This document shows, piece by piece, positions 27,327 through 36,548 of a DNA stretch of 64,000 nucleotides. A model generated the notes under the pieces. It made no database searches and was not told the DNA's origin. It saw only the letters and a program-made list of their open reading frames with translations. Source of the stretch: JAIBJN01 sp963847985 (GTDB lineage Bacteria; Actinomycetota; Thermoleophilia; Gaiellales; Gaiellaceae); contig CAWKBS010000007.1 in NCBI GenBank assembly GCA_963847985.1, forward strand, positions 124,001-188,000. Reading direction: 5' to 3'. Every line of letters begins with the position of its first letter. Positions within the stretch are counted from its first letter, which is position 1. Made by a program: the position numbers and the translations under genes.

Positions 27327-30087
27327 AACCTCGGGACGATTCGTGCGGGAGGGCGCCTCGCGAGGGGCGCCCTCCCGGCGACCTAGACCGAAGGACGGAC
27401 CGTGCTTCCAGGCCTTGTCTCCAGTTTTCGCAGCCGATACCTTGGCCGGGCTATCCGGACTCGGACGTTGACCCCCAGCAGACGTCCAGCCGGCACCCGC
27501 CTGGCGGCCCTGGCGGCAACGCTCTTCGTGCTGGCTGCGTATCCCGCAACCGCGGCAGCCGAGACCTGCTCGTACGACCCGGCGACGCGCTCGGTCACGG
27601 CGACGATCGACCCGGCCGGCACCGCCACGCTCGAGGTGGCCTCGACCGGCGAGATTCGCTTCGGGTCGGCGCCGACCGCGTGCGGCGCGGCCACCGCGAC
27701 GACGACTGACACGATCTCGATCGCTGGGCACGCCGGGACGACCGAGACGCTCACGATCGACGAGTCCGCAGCCTTCCTCGGCCCCGGCTTTTCCTCCGAG
27801 ACGAACTTCCCGGAGATCGAGACGGCGGTCGCGCTCGGCGACGCGGCCGATGTAGTCGCTCTCGTCGGCCAGGCCGGCAACGACTCGATCGCCATGGGGG
27901 CCAACGGACTCTCCCTGAACTCCGACGGCGACGTCGACATCACGTTCGCGCCACTCCCGGCAGCGATCGAGATCCGAGGCGGCGGAGGCGTGAACTTCCT
28001 CACCGGCCGCGGCGGTTGGGGCGCCGGCCTCTCCTACGTCGGGAACGTCGCCCTGATCGGCGGCGACCTGGGCGACGAGCTCAACGGCGGCAGCGGGGAC
28101 GACGTGCTCAGCGGCGGCGCCGGTAACGACACGCTGAACGGCAACGCCGGCGACGACCGCCTCGAAGGGGACACGGGCGACGACAAGCTGAGCGGCGGCG
28201 AGGGCAAGGACTTCATGGTCGGCGGCGCGGGCGCGGACCAGTTCGTCGGCGGCTTCGGAAACGACTTCCTGAACGCCTTCGACGGCGATGCGGACACGCA
28301 GATCAACGGCGGCCCCGACGTCGACCTCGCGTTCTACGACCCCGGTCTCGACCCGACCCCGAGCGCCTCCGAGGGGACCGTGCCCGGGCCTCCGGTCGAG
28401 AGCTGCGAGTACGACGCGACGGCCCACTCCGTGACCGCGCGACTCGAGCCCGGGACCGACGCCACCCTCAAGGTGTCGGCCGGCGGCCAGATCCTGTTCG
28501 GCGCCGTTCCGGCGCCGTGCGGCGCGGCGACCTCGGCCAACACCGACTCGGTACAGGTCAACGGCGCGGCAGGGATCTCCGAGAGCCTCACGCTCGACCT
28601 CTCGGACAACCTCTTCGGCCCGGGCTTCACGTCAGAGAGCAACGCCGGGGAGATCGAGGCGAACGTGCAGCTCGGCGACGCGGGCGACGACTTCGTCGTC
28701 ATCGGGACTGCCGGCGACGACACCCTCACCGCGGGCGCTCTCGGCGTCTCGCTCAACGGGGACGGCGACCTGGACGTGACCTTCTCGCCGATGCCGACGC
28801 GCATCGAGCTGCGCGCGGAGGGGGGCGTGAACTTCCTCACCGGCCGCGGCGGCTTCGGCGCCGGGCTCGCCTACACGGGAAGCTCCGTGCTCCTCGGCGG
28901 CAGCCTGGGCGATGAGCTCAACGGCGGGAACGGGAACGACGTGATCGTCGGCGGCGCGGGCAACGACGTGATGAACGGGTCGAGCGGCCACGATGACATG
29001 GTCGGCAACGGCGGCGGCGACCGCCTGAGCGGCGGCGACGGGAACGACGCCATGCTCGGCGGGACCGGCGCCGACGAGTTCCTCGGCGGGAACGACGGCG
29101 ACTTCATCGACGCGAACGACGACCAGGCGGACACGCAGATCCACGGCGGCGCCGGCGTCGACACCGCCTACTACGACGCCGGGATCGACCCCGGCCTGAC
29201 GGCGATCGAGAACCCCGTCGCCGACCCGGGCGAGGAGCCTCCGCCTCCGCCGCCTCCGCCTCCTCCCGGCACCTGCGAGTACCGCTCCGGCTCCATGGAG
29301 GTCGTGGCGACGATGCCGGTGGCCGGAGAGGCGACGCTCGCCGTCGTCGCCGGCGAGATCCGCTTCGGCGCGACCCCGGTCGCCTGCGGCGCGGCCACGA
29401 CGCTCACCACGGACACGATCACCGTGACCGGCGCGGCGGGCATCGACGAGACGCTTACGGTCGACGAGTCCGCCGGCGTCCTCGGCCCGGGAGCGACCGC
29501 CGAGAGCAACACACCCGAGATCGAGCTGGTCGTGAACCTCGGCAACGCGGGCGACGAGACGATCTTCGTCGGCACCGACGGCAACGACACCTTCGCAGCG
29601 GGCCTGAACGGAGTCTCGCTCAACAACGACGGCGACGTCGACGTCACCTTCGACACGCTTCCCGGGGAGATCGACTTCCAGGGACAGGACGGCGTCAACT
29701 TCCTGACCGGCCGCGGCGGCTTCGGCGCCGGGCTCGCCTACGCGGGGATCCTCACCTTGATCGGCGGCGACCTCGGTGACGAGCTCAACGGCGGCAACGG
29801 CAACGACGTCATCGTGGGCGGCGCAGGGAACGACATGGTCAGCGGCTACGCCGGCCACGATCAGATCAACGGCGGCGGCGGCAACGACAACCTGAACGGC
29901 AGCGACGGGAACGACACGATCGTCGGCGGCGCCGGGATCGACATCCTGACCGGCGGCTTCGACAGCGATGTGATCGAGGCCGACGACGACGAGGCCGACG
30001 CGCAGATCCACGGTGGGCCGGGCACCGACACCGCGTACGTGGACGGCGGCGTCGACCCCGCGACGATCGCGGTCGAGACCGTGATTC
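25632..30087 (+). repeat. Five tandem copies of a ~280-residue Cys-pair + RTX module across two genes
   Basis: Module starts at about 25632, 26500, 27562, 28398 and 29270. Shared landmarks in each: Cys-(S/E/T)-Y at the start, second Cys in a P-x-A/V-C-G-A-A-T-like block, NTD/TTD before the core, a D-V-D/D-L-D plus F-x-P segment, a GVNFL-x-RGG-x-GAGL-like stretch (diverged in module 2), LGDELNGG, RTX nonapeptides, and a GVDTA closing block. Pro-rich linkers separate some modules. This looks like repeated segmental duplication. Confidence 0.8.
27347..27376 (+). terminator. Stem-loop terminator
   Basis: Perfect 11-bp stem (gggagggcgcc / ggcgccctccc) with an 8-base loop, 20 bases after the first repeat-protein gene and 25 bases before the second one, so each paralogue may be a separate transcript or partially attenuated. 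Confidence 0.75.
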
Positions 30088-30095
30088 CGCGGTAG
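27402..30095 (+). CDS. Secreted three-module RTX-type calcium-binding repeat protein
   Basis: 897 residues from GTG 27402. A long basic n-region precedes the hydrophobic core ALAATLFVLAAYPATAAA, i.e. a Sec signal peptide. Three modules homologous to those of the preceding gene begin at ETCSYDPATRSVTA, ESCEYDATAHSVTA and GTCEYRSGSMEVVA; a Pro-rich linker precedes the third. Each module has exactly the two cysteines described for the paralogue and a block of GGxGxD nonapeptides (GGSGDDVLSGGAGNDTLNGN and similar), so several Ca2+ sites per module are expected. Possibly a surface or matrix component; no enzymatic domain is visible. Start choice is tentative, as no strong ribosome-binding site precedes it. 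Confidence 0.85.
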   Translation: MLPGLVSSFRSRYLGRAIRTRTLTPSRRPAGTRLAALAATLFVLAAYPATAAAETCSYDPATRSVTATIDPAGTATLEVASTGEIRFGSAPTACGAATATTTDTISIAGHAGTTETLTIDESAAFLGPGFSSETNFPEIETAVALGDAADVVALVGQAGNDSIAMGANGLSLNSDGDVDITFAPLPAAIEIRGGGGVNFLTGRGGWGAGLSYVGNVALIGGDLGDELNGGSGDDVLSGGAGNDTLNGNAGDDRLEGDTGDDKLSGGEGKDFMVGGAGADQFVGGFGNDFLNAFDGDADTQINGGPDVDLAFYDPGLDPTPSASEGTVPGPPVESCEYDATAHSVTARLEPGTDATLKVSAGGQILFGAVPAPCGAATSANTDSVQVNGAAGISESLTLDLSDNLFGPGFTSESNAGEIEANVQLGDAGDDFVVIGTAGDDTLTAGALGVSLNGDGDLDVTFSPMPTRIELRAEGGVNFLTGRGGFGAGLAYTGSSVLLGGSLGDELNGGNGNDVIVGGAGNDVMNGSSGHDDMVGNGGGDRLSGGDGNDAMLGGTGADEFLGGNDGDFIDANDDQADTQIHGGAGVDTAYYDAGIDPGLTAIENPVADPGEEPPPPPPPPPPGTCEYRSGSMEVVATMPVAGEATLAVVAGEIRFGATPVACGAATTLTTDTITVTGAAGIDETLTVDESAGVLGPGATAESNTPEIELVVNLGNAGDETIFVGTDGNDTFAAGLNGVSLNNDGDVDVTFDTLPGEIDFQGQDGVNFLTGRGGFGAGLAYAGILTLIGGDLGDELNGGNGNDVIVGGAGNDMVSGYAGHDQINGGGGNDNLNGSDGNDTIVGGAGIDILTGGFDSDVIEADDDEADAQIHGGPGTDTAYVDGGVDPATIAVETVIPR

Positions 30096-30124
30096 ACCGC
30101 CGCCTCGTCCGCCAGACTTCAGCC

Positions 30125-30823
30125 GTGCGCGCGATCGTCCCTCTCGACGGCGAGCCTCGCTTTCGCCCGTTCCCCTTCGCCACGCCGCTGGAGGGCCCCG
30201 TTCGTCGCGCCGTCGAAGACGCAGCCGGCGTGCTCGCCAGGACGAAGGGCCGCTTCGACGGCCCCATCGCGTTCTGCCACGGCGTCTCGCACGACGGGGC
30301 GATCCTTCGCCGCCGCGGCCGCTACGCAGAGGCGATGGTCGTCTTCGCCGAGCCGAGCCAGTCGTACCGGCTCGGCTTCGCACTCGGCGTCCAGCTCTTC
30401 GTCGAGCGAGCCGAAGGATTGACCCTCTTCCAGCAGCGAGGCCCGTCGATCGGGCGCGACCCGCTGCTCTGGACGGCGTCGGCTTCGGGCGGCCTCGCCA
30501 ATGCCGAGCAGCCGGAGGACGCCGTGCTCGCCGACGCTGCCGAGGAGATCGGCCTGAACCGGGAGGACCTCATCGGCTTCCGCCCCGTGGCCGTGGTGGT
30601 CAGCGACGACACCGGCTCGGCGCTCGTCGTCTATCACGCGAGGCTACGCGAGGGTGCCGAGCCGGAGCCGAACCCGGCAAAGGTGGCGAGCATCTTCTGG
30701 GCCGCGTCGCCCGCCGACCTGGACGGCCAGGTCTCGGCGGACACCGTCGCCTCGTGGGACGCGCTCGAGCGCTGGAAGGCTCTCGAGACGAGCGCTCCCG
30801 AGCCGGCCGCGCCCCCTACCTAG
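30125..30823 (+). CDS. Nudix-like hydrolase with degenerate Nudix box
   Basis: 232 residues, soluble. The segment GGLANAEQPEDAVLADAAEEIGL has Nudix-box spacing (G-x5-E-x7-..-EE-x-G-L), but the box Arg-Glu is replaced by Ala-Asp, so metal-dependent pyrophosphatase activity is uncertain. The flanking fold (SYRLGFALGVQLFVERAEGL before; GFRPVAVVVSDDTGSALVVYHA after) fits a Nudix domain. The GTG start follows the repeat-protein stop by 29 bases. It converges on the Tad operon. Substrate unknown. Confidence 0.6.
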   Translation: MRAIVPLDGEPRFRPFPFATPLEGPVRRAVEDAAGVLARTKGRFDGPIAFCHGVSHDGAILRRRGRYAEAMVVFAEPSQSYRLGFALGVQLFVERAEGLTLFQQRGPSIGRDPLLWTASASGGLANAEQPEDAVLADAAEEIGLNREDLIGFRPVAVVVSDDTGSALVVYHARLREGAEPEPNPAKVASIFWAASPADLDGQVSADTVASWDALERWKALETSAPEPAAPPT

Positions 30824-30841
30824 AAAAGCGGAGCCCGAGGA

Positions 30842-32317
30842 CTAGCTCGGCGGCTCGCCGCCGGTGACCTTCTCCCACCAGTCGTCCTCGCGGCGCTTCA
30901 GCTCGGTCTGGACCTGGGCGACGTAGGAGGCGAGCTCGTTTTCCTTCTGTCCGAGCCGCTCCTGCAGGTCGGCGAGCTCTCGCTCGCGCCGCTCCAGCTT
31001 GTCCTCGCGGATCTCGATGTCGGCCTCGGTGCGGGCCTCGCGCGCCTCGAGCTCGGTCTCGCGGGAGTCGATCTCGTGCAGGCGGTCGCGCAGGGAGCCC
31101 TCGGTCTCGGCGAGTCGCTTCTCGCGCCGCTCGAGCCGCTTGCGCTGGGACTCGACGACGTCTTCGGTGTTCGAGATCTCGGCCTCGCGCTCGGCGAGCT
31201 CGCGCTCCCGGTCCTTGAGCCGCTCTTGCAGCGCCTCGACGTCGACGATCTTGGAGGTCTCCGACTCGACCCGCGCCAGATGCGTCTCGCGCTGGTGCAG
31301 CTCGGCCTCGCGCGCGACCAGCTCGGCCTCGCGCCGGTCGACCTCGGCGAGCCGGCCCGCGGACTCCTGCGCGACGCGATCGTGTCCGGAGGCGCCGCGC
31401 TCGAGCCGCTCGGCGTCGAGGCGGAGCCTGTCGTGCTTGGCGCGCAGCTCGGCCTCGCGCTCCTCCAGCGCCTCCTCCTTGGCCTGAAGGCGGGAGTGCT
31501 CCTTCGCCAGCTCGCGCTCTCGCGCGGCCAGCGCCTGCTCGCGCTTGGAGGCGCCCTTCTCGTGGTCGCGGACCGCCGACTCACGCTCGGCCAGGGCCCG
31601 ATCGCGCGCCTCCTGGCGTGCCTTCATCTCGGTCTCGCGGCTGGCGACGGCCTGCTCCCGACGAACCAGCTTGGTCTCGCGTGAGTTGAGCCCCTGCGCC
31701 TGCTTCCCGAGCTCGGAGGCGAGCTTCTCGCGCTCCCGGTCGGAGTCGCGGAGCTCGCGGAGCCTCGACTCGACCTGGTCGGAGCGCTCGCCGGTGAGCG
31801 CCTCGGTCGCCGTCAGGCGCGTCTCGAGCTCGGAGAGGCGCTCGCGCTCCTCGCGGAAGGTCTGGAGCTGCTCGGTGAGCCGTGCCTCGCGCAGCTCGAC
31901 CTCCTGCTCGGCCGAGGCGATCTTGGCGGCTCGCAGGTCGAGCTCGGCCGACCGGGCGGCGTAGTCGCCCTCGAGCGCGCTCGCCTCGTTCCGGTCGGTG
32001 TAGGAGGCGGCCACCTCGATGCGGAGGTCGCGCTCGCGGTCGAGCGCGGCCGCGAGCTCGGCCCGGAGGGCGTCGAGCTCGGCCGTGTCGGCCGGCGAGG
32101 GCGCGGCGACCGGGGCGGGAGGAGGCGGCGGAGGAGGTGGGGCGTCGGCGGGAGGCTCTCTCCCGTCGGCGACGGGCTCCTCGACCACCGGATCGGCGCC
32201 GTTTGCCTCGGGGGCCTCGGGCTCCTGGCGTTTCTTGAGCTTCCCGCGCAGACCCGTGCCGAAGCCGGTCTCGGCATCGAGCTTGGGGGACTCTCTGGCC
32301 TCCTCGCTGACTGCCAT
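30842..32317 (-). CDS. Long coiled-coil protein at the 3' end of the Tad operon
   Basis: 491 residues. A disordered Pro-rich N-terminus (residues about 30-80, including an 8-Pro run) is followed by nearly 400 residues of uninterrupted heptad-like Glu/Arg/Leu/Ala sequence (for example ELDLRAAKIASAEQEVELRE) and a short C-terminus with DDWWEKVTGGEPP. No membrane segment or signal peptide, so cytoplasmic. It starts 16 bases after tadC on the same strand and is therefore probably in the pilus transcript, perhaps as a scaffold or polar organiser; this role is inferred from context only. Confidence 0.75.
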   Translation of the reverse strand: MAVSEEARESPKLDAETGFGTGLRGKLKKRQEPEAPEANGADPVVEEPVADGREPPADAPPPPPPPPAPVAAPSPADTAELDALRAELAAALDRERDLRIEVAASYTDRNEASALEGDYAARSAELDLRAAKIASAEQEVELREARLTEQLQTFREERERLSELETRLTATEALTGERSDQVESRLRELRDSDREREKLASELGKQAQGLNSRETKLVRREQAVASRETEMKARQEARDRALAERESAVRDHEKGASKREQALAARERELAKEHSRLQAKEEALEEREAELRAKHDRLRLDAERLERGASGHDRVAQESAGRLAEVDRREAELVAREAELHQRETHLARVESETSKIVDVEALQERLKDRERELAEREAEISNTEDVVESQRKRLERREKRLAETEGSLRDRLHEIDSRETELEAREARTEADIEIREDKLERRERELADLQERLGQKENELASYVAQVQTELKRREDDWWEKVTGGEPPS

Positions 32318-32332
32318 CGCCAGGCGGCGGAG

Positions 32333-33250
32333 CTAGAACAGCTCCGAGAGGTTCATGAACGCGGGCCCCAGGATGATGATGAACATCGCCGGGAAGATGA
32401 AGATCACCGTCGGGAAGAGCATCTTGATCGGCGCCTTCATCGCCCGCTCCTCGGCGGCGAGCTGCCGCCGGTTGCGGGTGTCCGAAGCCTGCACCTTGAG
32501 GATCCGGCCCAGCGAGATGCCGAGCTGGTCGGCCTGGATGATCGCCCGCACGAACGCGGAGAGCTCGGGCACGTCGACGCGCTTCATCATCTTCGTCAAC
32601 GCGTTCGAGCGGCTCTCGCCGATACGCATCTCGCCGAGAGCGAGCCCGAACTCGTCGGCGAGCGGGCCGTCCATGTGCTCCGTGAGCTTCGAGATGGCCG
32701 CGTCGAAGCCGAGACCTGCCTCGACCGAGACGGCGAGCAGGTCGAGGGCGTCCGGCAGCTCGGCGCGGAGCTCTTCCTTGCGCCCGCGGGTCTTCATCGT
32801 GACGATCGCGTCTGGGAGCATGAAACCGACGAGCGCGCCGACGAGCCCGAGCAGCAGCGCCTTCGAGGCGAGCGCCCCGGCGACGCTCGCGAACACCTGG
32901 CCGCCCACGAACCCGAGGAAGCACAGGACCGCCTTCGAGGCCAGATAGCTGGTCGGGGAGACCTTTCGGTTCAGCCCGGCGCGGAGCAGCTTGTTCGTGA
33001 CGGTCTCGACGCTGGCCCGCGGCGAGACGCGGAGGACGGCGCGGGCGAGGCCGGTCTTCATGGGGACGAGCGCGCGGTCCCTGAACGTGCCGTCGTCGAG
33101 CACGCTCGTGCTCGAGATGATCCGATTCTTGCCGTATCCGGCCGCGCGCCGGATCGAGCCCGCGCGCTCCCGCGCAGGCGCGGTGGCGAGGTCCATGAGG
33201 AGGAAGAACGCGAGGGCGACTGCGCCGCCGGCTATGAGGAGAAAAATCAT
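32333..33250 (-). CDS. tadC: TadC, inner-membrane platform protein of the Tad pilus
   Basis: 305-residue type II secretion F-domain protein. An N-terminal membrane helix, two central helices (ALLLGLVGALVGFMLPDAI) and a C-terminal one (LFPTVIFIFPAMFIIILGP) surround the cytoplasmic F domain with ELPDALDLLAVSVEAGLGFD and GESRSNALTKMMKRVDVPEL. Works with TadB as the platform on which the CpaF motor acts to extend Flp pili. ATG 33250 lies one base after the VWA-TadB stop. Confidence 0.93.
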   Translation of the reverse strand: MIFLLIAGGAVALAFFLLMDLATAPARERAGSIRRAAGYGKNRIISSTSVLDDGTFRDRALVPMKTGLARAVLRVSPRASVETVTNKLLRAGLNRKVSPTSYLASKAVLCFLGFVGGQVFASVAGALASKALLLGLVGALVGFMLPDAIVTMKTRGRKEELRAELPDALDLLAVSVEAGLGFDAAISKLTEHMDGPLADEFGLALGEMRIGESRSNALTKMMKRVDVPELSAFVRAIIQADQLGISLGRILKVQASDTRNRRQLAAEERAMKAPIKMLFPTVIFIFPAMFIIILGPAFMNLSELF

Positions 33251-33251
33251 G

Positions 33252-35114
33252 TCAGTACCTGAAGTTGACGATCTTGCGGAGGATGAGGGAACCGATCCCG
33301 ATCATCACGAACATGGTCAGGACCAGCTTGTGGCCCATGCTCGTGTGCCAGAGCGGGCGCATGTATTCGCTGTTCAGCAAGGTCAGCATCAGCCCGACGA
33401 AGAACGGGAGCCCGACCAGGACGTAGGCGCTGGCCCGGCCCATCGCGGTCAGGCCCTTGATCTTCTTGGCGAACTGCTGCCGGTTGCGGACCGTGTCGGC
33501 GACCATGTCGAAGAGCCCGGCGAGGCTGCCGCCGACCTGGCGCTGGATCGTCACGGCCGTGATCACGAAATCGAAGTTCTTCGAGCCGATCCGCGCGGCC
33601 ATGTCCGAGAGTGCCTCGTCCATCGGGCGGCCGAGCCGGGTCTCGGTGAGCACACGATTCAGCTCCTTCGAGGCCGGCGGCTGATCCTCGTCGACGACGC
33701 TCTGGAGCGCCTGGCGGAAGCTGTGCCCGGCCTTCAGCCCCGCCGCCATGGTCACGAGGAGGTCGGGGAGCTGGTTCTCGAAAGCCCGCACGCGCTGCTT
33801 CGCCTTGAACGAGACGTAGAAGTACGGCAGCGCCGCGCCGCCCAAGAGCCCCAGCGCGATCAGCGCCACGGACTGCGTCAACGCCGCGGCCACGAGCCCG
33901 CCCAGCAGGCCGGCCCCGAGCATGAGGTAGACGAACTCCACGGTGCGGAGCGGCAGGTCCGCCCGCTCGAGCATGCGCTGGAGCCGAAGCCACGGCTTGA
34001 ACTTGCTGAGCGCGTTCTCCGTGGCGTGGAAGAGACCGGCGGCGATCTTCAGCCGCTCGCGGCCGGTCTGCTTGGCGCGCCGCTTGGTGGCGACGTGCGG
34101 CTCGAGCCGGCCCTTCAGCCAGGTACCGCGCGGCGACGCGAACGCGAAGCCGGCGGCCAGGAGGACGATGAGCCCGACGACCACGGCGAACGAAGCCTGT
34201 CCCCAGAACGTCCCGAAGAACTGCTGCGGGAGACGTCCTTCGAGCTCGGGCTTCCGGGTGACGACCGTATCGCCGGGCGCCACCGCCTCGATGGTGGCGG
34301 ACTCGCCGCCCGAGGTCGCGGTCAGGGTGATCGTCTCGCTCGGCAGCGCCGACGTGACGTACTCGAGCCTCCACGTTCGGGAGAGCTCGTCCGCGATCGA
34401 GCTGTAGACCTCGGCGAGCGCGGCGGAGTCGGCGGCACCGTAGTACTTGCCGCCCGTCTCCTCGGCGATGCGCTGCAGCGGCTCCGGGTTGAACTGGCTG
34501 CTCTCGATCCCGACGACGTACACGGACGCGCCGGCTTCCTGCGCGGCGACGATGGTGTCGTCCGCGGTCGCCTCGCTCAGCGTCTCGTTCCCGTCGGTGA
34601 CGATGACGATCACGCGCCCGAGAAACGCCTCCGAGGCGAGCGAGTGGGAGGCGACGACGAGCGCGTCGTAGAGCTTCGTTCCCGCCTCGCTGTCCGTGGC
34701 GATGGACCGGAGAGCGGAGTCGGCATCCGTCGTCGAGGTCTGGAAGCCGGTCAGGATGATCGGCTCGGTCGCGTACGTCAGCACCGAGATTCGGTCCTCC
34801 GCCGGCTTCGCGGCGACGAATGCGCGCGCCGCCTCGACTGCGTCGGCCAGCGGCTGACCGTCCATCGACTGCGAGCGGTCGACCGCGAGCACGACGCTCT
34901 TGGCCCGGCCGAGGTTGGTAGTGATGGGGTTGACTACCGCCTCACCGTTTTCCGTCAGCTCAGGAGCCGTCGTCGTCGCCTGGTCCGTGACGAAGATCGC
35001 CCGGACGACCGGATAGTCGCTCGCATCCGCCTCGACGGTCGCCGCCACGGCGGCGACGGGGAGCAGCAGCGCAGCCAGCGCGACGAGCCAGGCGACGCCC
35101 GCGCGGGCTCTCAC
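33252..35114 (-). CDS. tadB: TadB platform protein fused to an N-terminal von Willebrand factor A domain
   Basis: 620 residues from GTG 35114, which overlaps the cpaF stop (GTGA). Layout: signal peptide (1-25), extracytoplasmic VWA domain with an intact MIDAS motif (D79-R-S81-Q-S83 and later TDGNET), a beta-rich segment, one membrane helix (SFAVVVGLIVLLAAGFAFAS), then a complete TadB F-domain unit with helices around YLMLGAGLLGGLVAAALTQS and the motifs ENQLPDLLVTMAAGLKAGHS and GRPMDEALSDMAARI. A typical TadB has no VWA domain. The fusion places an adhesion-type metal-binding domain outside the cell, physically linked to the pilus platform. Confidence 0.9.
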   Translation of the reverse strand: MRARAGVAWLVALAALLLPVAAVAATVEADASDYPVVRAIFVTDQATTTAPELTENGEAVVNPITTNLGRAKSVVLAVDRSQSMDGQPLADAVEAARAFVAAKPAEDRISVLTYATEPIILTGFQTSTTDADSALRSIATDSEAGTKLYDALVVASHSLASEAFLGRVIVIVTDGNETLSEATADDTIVAAQEAGASVYVVGIESSQFNPEPLQRIAEETGGKYYGAADSAALAEVYSSIADELSRTWRLEYVTSALPSETITLTATSGGESATIEAVAPGDTVVTRKPELEGRLPQQFFGTFWGQASFAVVVGLIVLLAAGFAFASPRGTWLKGRLEPHVATKRRAKQTGRERLKIAAGLFHATENALSKFKPWLRLQRMLERADLPLRTVEFVYLMLGAGLLGGLVAAALTQSVALIALGLLGGAALPYFYVSFKAKQRVRAFENQLPDLLVTMAAGLKAGHSFRQALQSVVDEDQPPASKELNRVLTETRLGRPMDEALSDMAARIGSKNFDFVITAVTIQRQVGGSLAGLFDMVADTVRNRQQFAKKIKGLTAMGRASAYVLVGLPFFVGLMLTLLNSEYMRPLWHTSMGHKLVLTMFVMIGIGSLILRKIVNFRY

Positions 35115-36544
35115 TGGAACCCGCCGAAGCTCGCAGCCTGGAACGTGTTCCGGACCTCGTCGTCCGAGTCCTGCTGGAAGAAGGCCGGCGGCAGAGAGAC
35201 CCCGTTCGCCGCCATCTTCTCGAGGAAGTGCGGCTTCAGCCCGGTGCACTTGAGCGGCGAGAGAAGTCGGGTCGCCCCCTGTGCGACCGAGTCCTCGTCC
35301 GGCGGCTTGGCGATGAAGACGTCCTGGAGGGTGATGATGTCCGACTCCATCCGCAGGACCTCGGTGATGTGCGAGAGGCGGCGGGAGCCGTCGACGAGCC
35401 GCGTGATCTGGACGAGCAGGTCGAAGGCGCTCGAGATCTGCTCGCGGATGGCACGGTGCGGCAGCTCGACCCCGGCCGTGAGCACCAGCGTCTCGAGCCG
35501 GGCGAGCGCGTCGCGCGGGGAGTTGGCGTGGATCGTCGTCAGCGAGCCTTCGTGGCCCGTGTTCATGGCCTGGAGCATGTCCAGGGTCTCGGCGCCGCGG
35601 ACCTCGCCGACGATGATGCGGTCGGGGCGCATGCGCAGGGCGTTCCGGACGAGCTCGCGGATGCGGACCTCGCCCTGGCCCTCGATGTTGGCCGGCCGGG
35701 ACTCGAGCGGGATCACGTGGTCCTGCTGGAGCTGGAGCTCGGCCGCATCCTCGATCGTGACGATGCGCTCGTCGCCCGGCACGAAGGCCGACAGGGCGTT
35801 CAGCGTCGTCGTCTTACCGGTGCCGGTACCGCCGGAGATGAGGACGTTCAGCTTCCCCTGCACGCAGGCGGCGAGGAAGTGGGCCGCCTTCGACGAGACC
35901 GAGCCGAAGTTGATCAGGTCGTCCATCGTGTACGGGTCGCGCGCGAACTTCCGGATGGTGAGGACCGGCCCGCGCAGGGAGAGCGGCGGGATGATGGCGT
36001 TCACGCGGCTGCCGTCGGGCAGGCGCGCATCGACCATCGGCGAGGACTCGTCGACCCGGCGGCCGACCTGGGAGACGATCTTGTCGATGATGCGCAGCAG
36101 GTGCGCGTCGTCCACGAACGTCGCCTTCGACAGCTCGATCTTGCCCTCGCGCTCGACGTAGATCCGGTCCGGCCCGTTGACCATGACCTCGCTGATCGTG
36201 TCCTCCCGGAGGAGCGGCTCGAGCGGGCCGTAGCCGAGGATGTCGTCGGTGATCTCGCGGACGACCTGCCGGCGCTCGTCCCGCGTGAGCGGCGTCTGGT
36301 CGAGCGCGAGCTGCTCGGTGACGACGCGCAGGACGCGATCGGTCAGGTCCTCGTTGGACGAGCTCGAGAAGAGCTCGGGGCCGAGCTTGGCGATGCATGC
36401 GTGGTGGATGCGGGTCTTGAGCTCCGCGTAGGGGTCGACGGAGCGACCCTCCGGCTTCGCATCGCGGACAGCCGTCTCGATCCGCGTGATCGTCGCTTCG
36501 GCCTGGCCGCCGTTTGTCTTGGTGAGGCGATCGTGGAGGCCCAT
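35111..36544 (-). CDS. cpaF: CpaF/TadA secretion ATPase
   Basis: 477-residue hexameric motor ATPase of the type II/IV secretion superfamily powering Tad pilus assembly. Walker A ISGGTGTGKTTTLNAL, Asp box and Walker B region RMRPDRIIVGEVRGAETLDM, and the His box MNTGHEGSLTTIHANSP are all present, as is the CpaF N-terminal linker domain (ILGYGPLEPLLREDTISEVM). Four bases separate it from cpaE; its end overlaps the VWA-tadB start. No defects seen. Confidence 0.97.
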   Translation of the reverse strand: MGLHDRLTKTNGGQAEATITRIETAVRDAKPEGRSVDPYAELKTRIHHACIAKLGPELFSSSSNEDLTDRVLRVVTEQLALDQTPLTRDERRQVVREITDDILGYGPLEPLLREDTISEVMVNGPDRIYVEREGKIELSKATFVDDAHLLRIIDKIVSQVGRRVDESSPMVDARLPDGSRVNAIIPPLSLRGPVLTIRKFARDPYTMDDLINFGSVSSKAAHFLAACVQGKLNVLISGGTGTGKTTTLNALSAFVPGDERIVTIEDAAELQLQQDHVIPLESRPANIEGQGEVRIRELVRNALRMRPDRIIVGEVRGAETLDMLQAMNTGHEGSLTTIHANSPRDALARLETLVLTAGVELPHRAIREQISSAFDLLVQITRLVDGSRRLSHITEVLRMESDIITLQDVFIAKPPDEDSVAQGATRLLSPLKCTGLKPHFLEKMAANGVSLPPAFFQQDSDDEVRNTFQAASFGGFQ

Positions 36545-36548
36545 CGAC

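Noticed and set aside
25590..28427. 945-codon minus-strand frame across the repeat-protein genes
   Set aside because: Arises from the repetitive GC-rich RTX modules read backwards; it crosses the intergenic terminator and has no plausible start or domain.
32991..36161. 1056-codon plus-strand frame
   Set aside because: Antisense to tadC, VWA-tadB and cpaF, all with clear family motifs.
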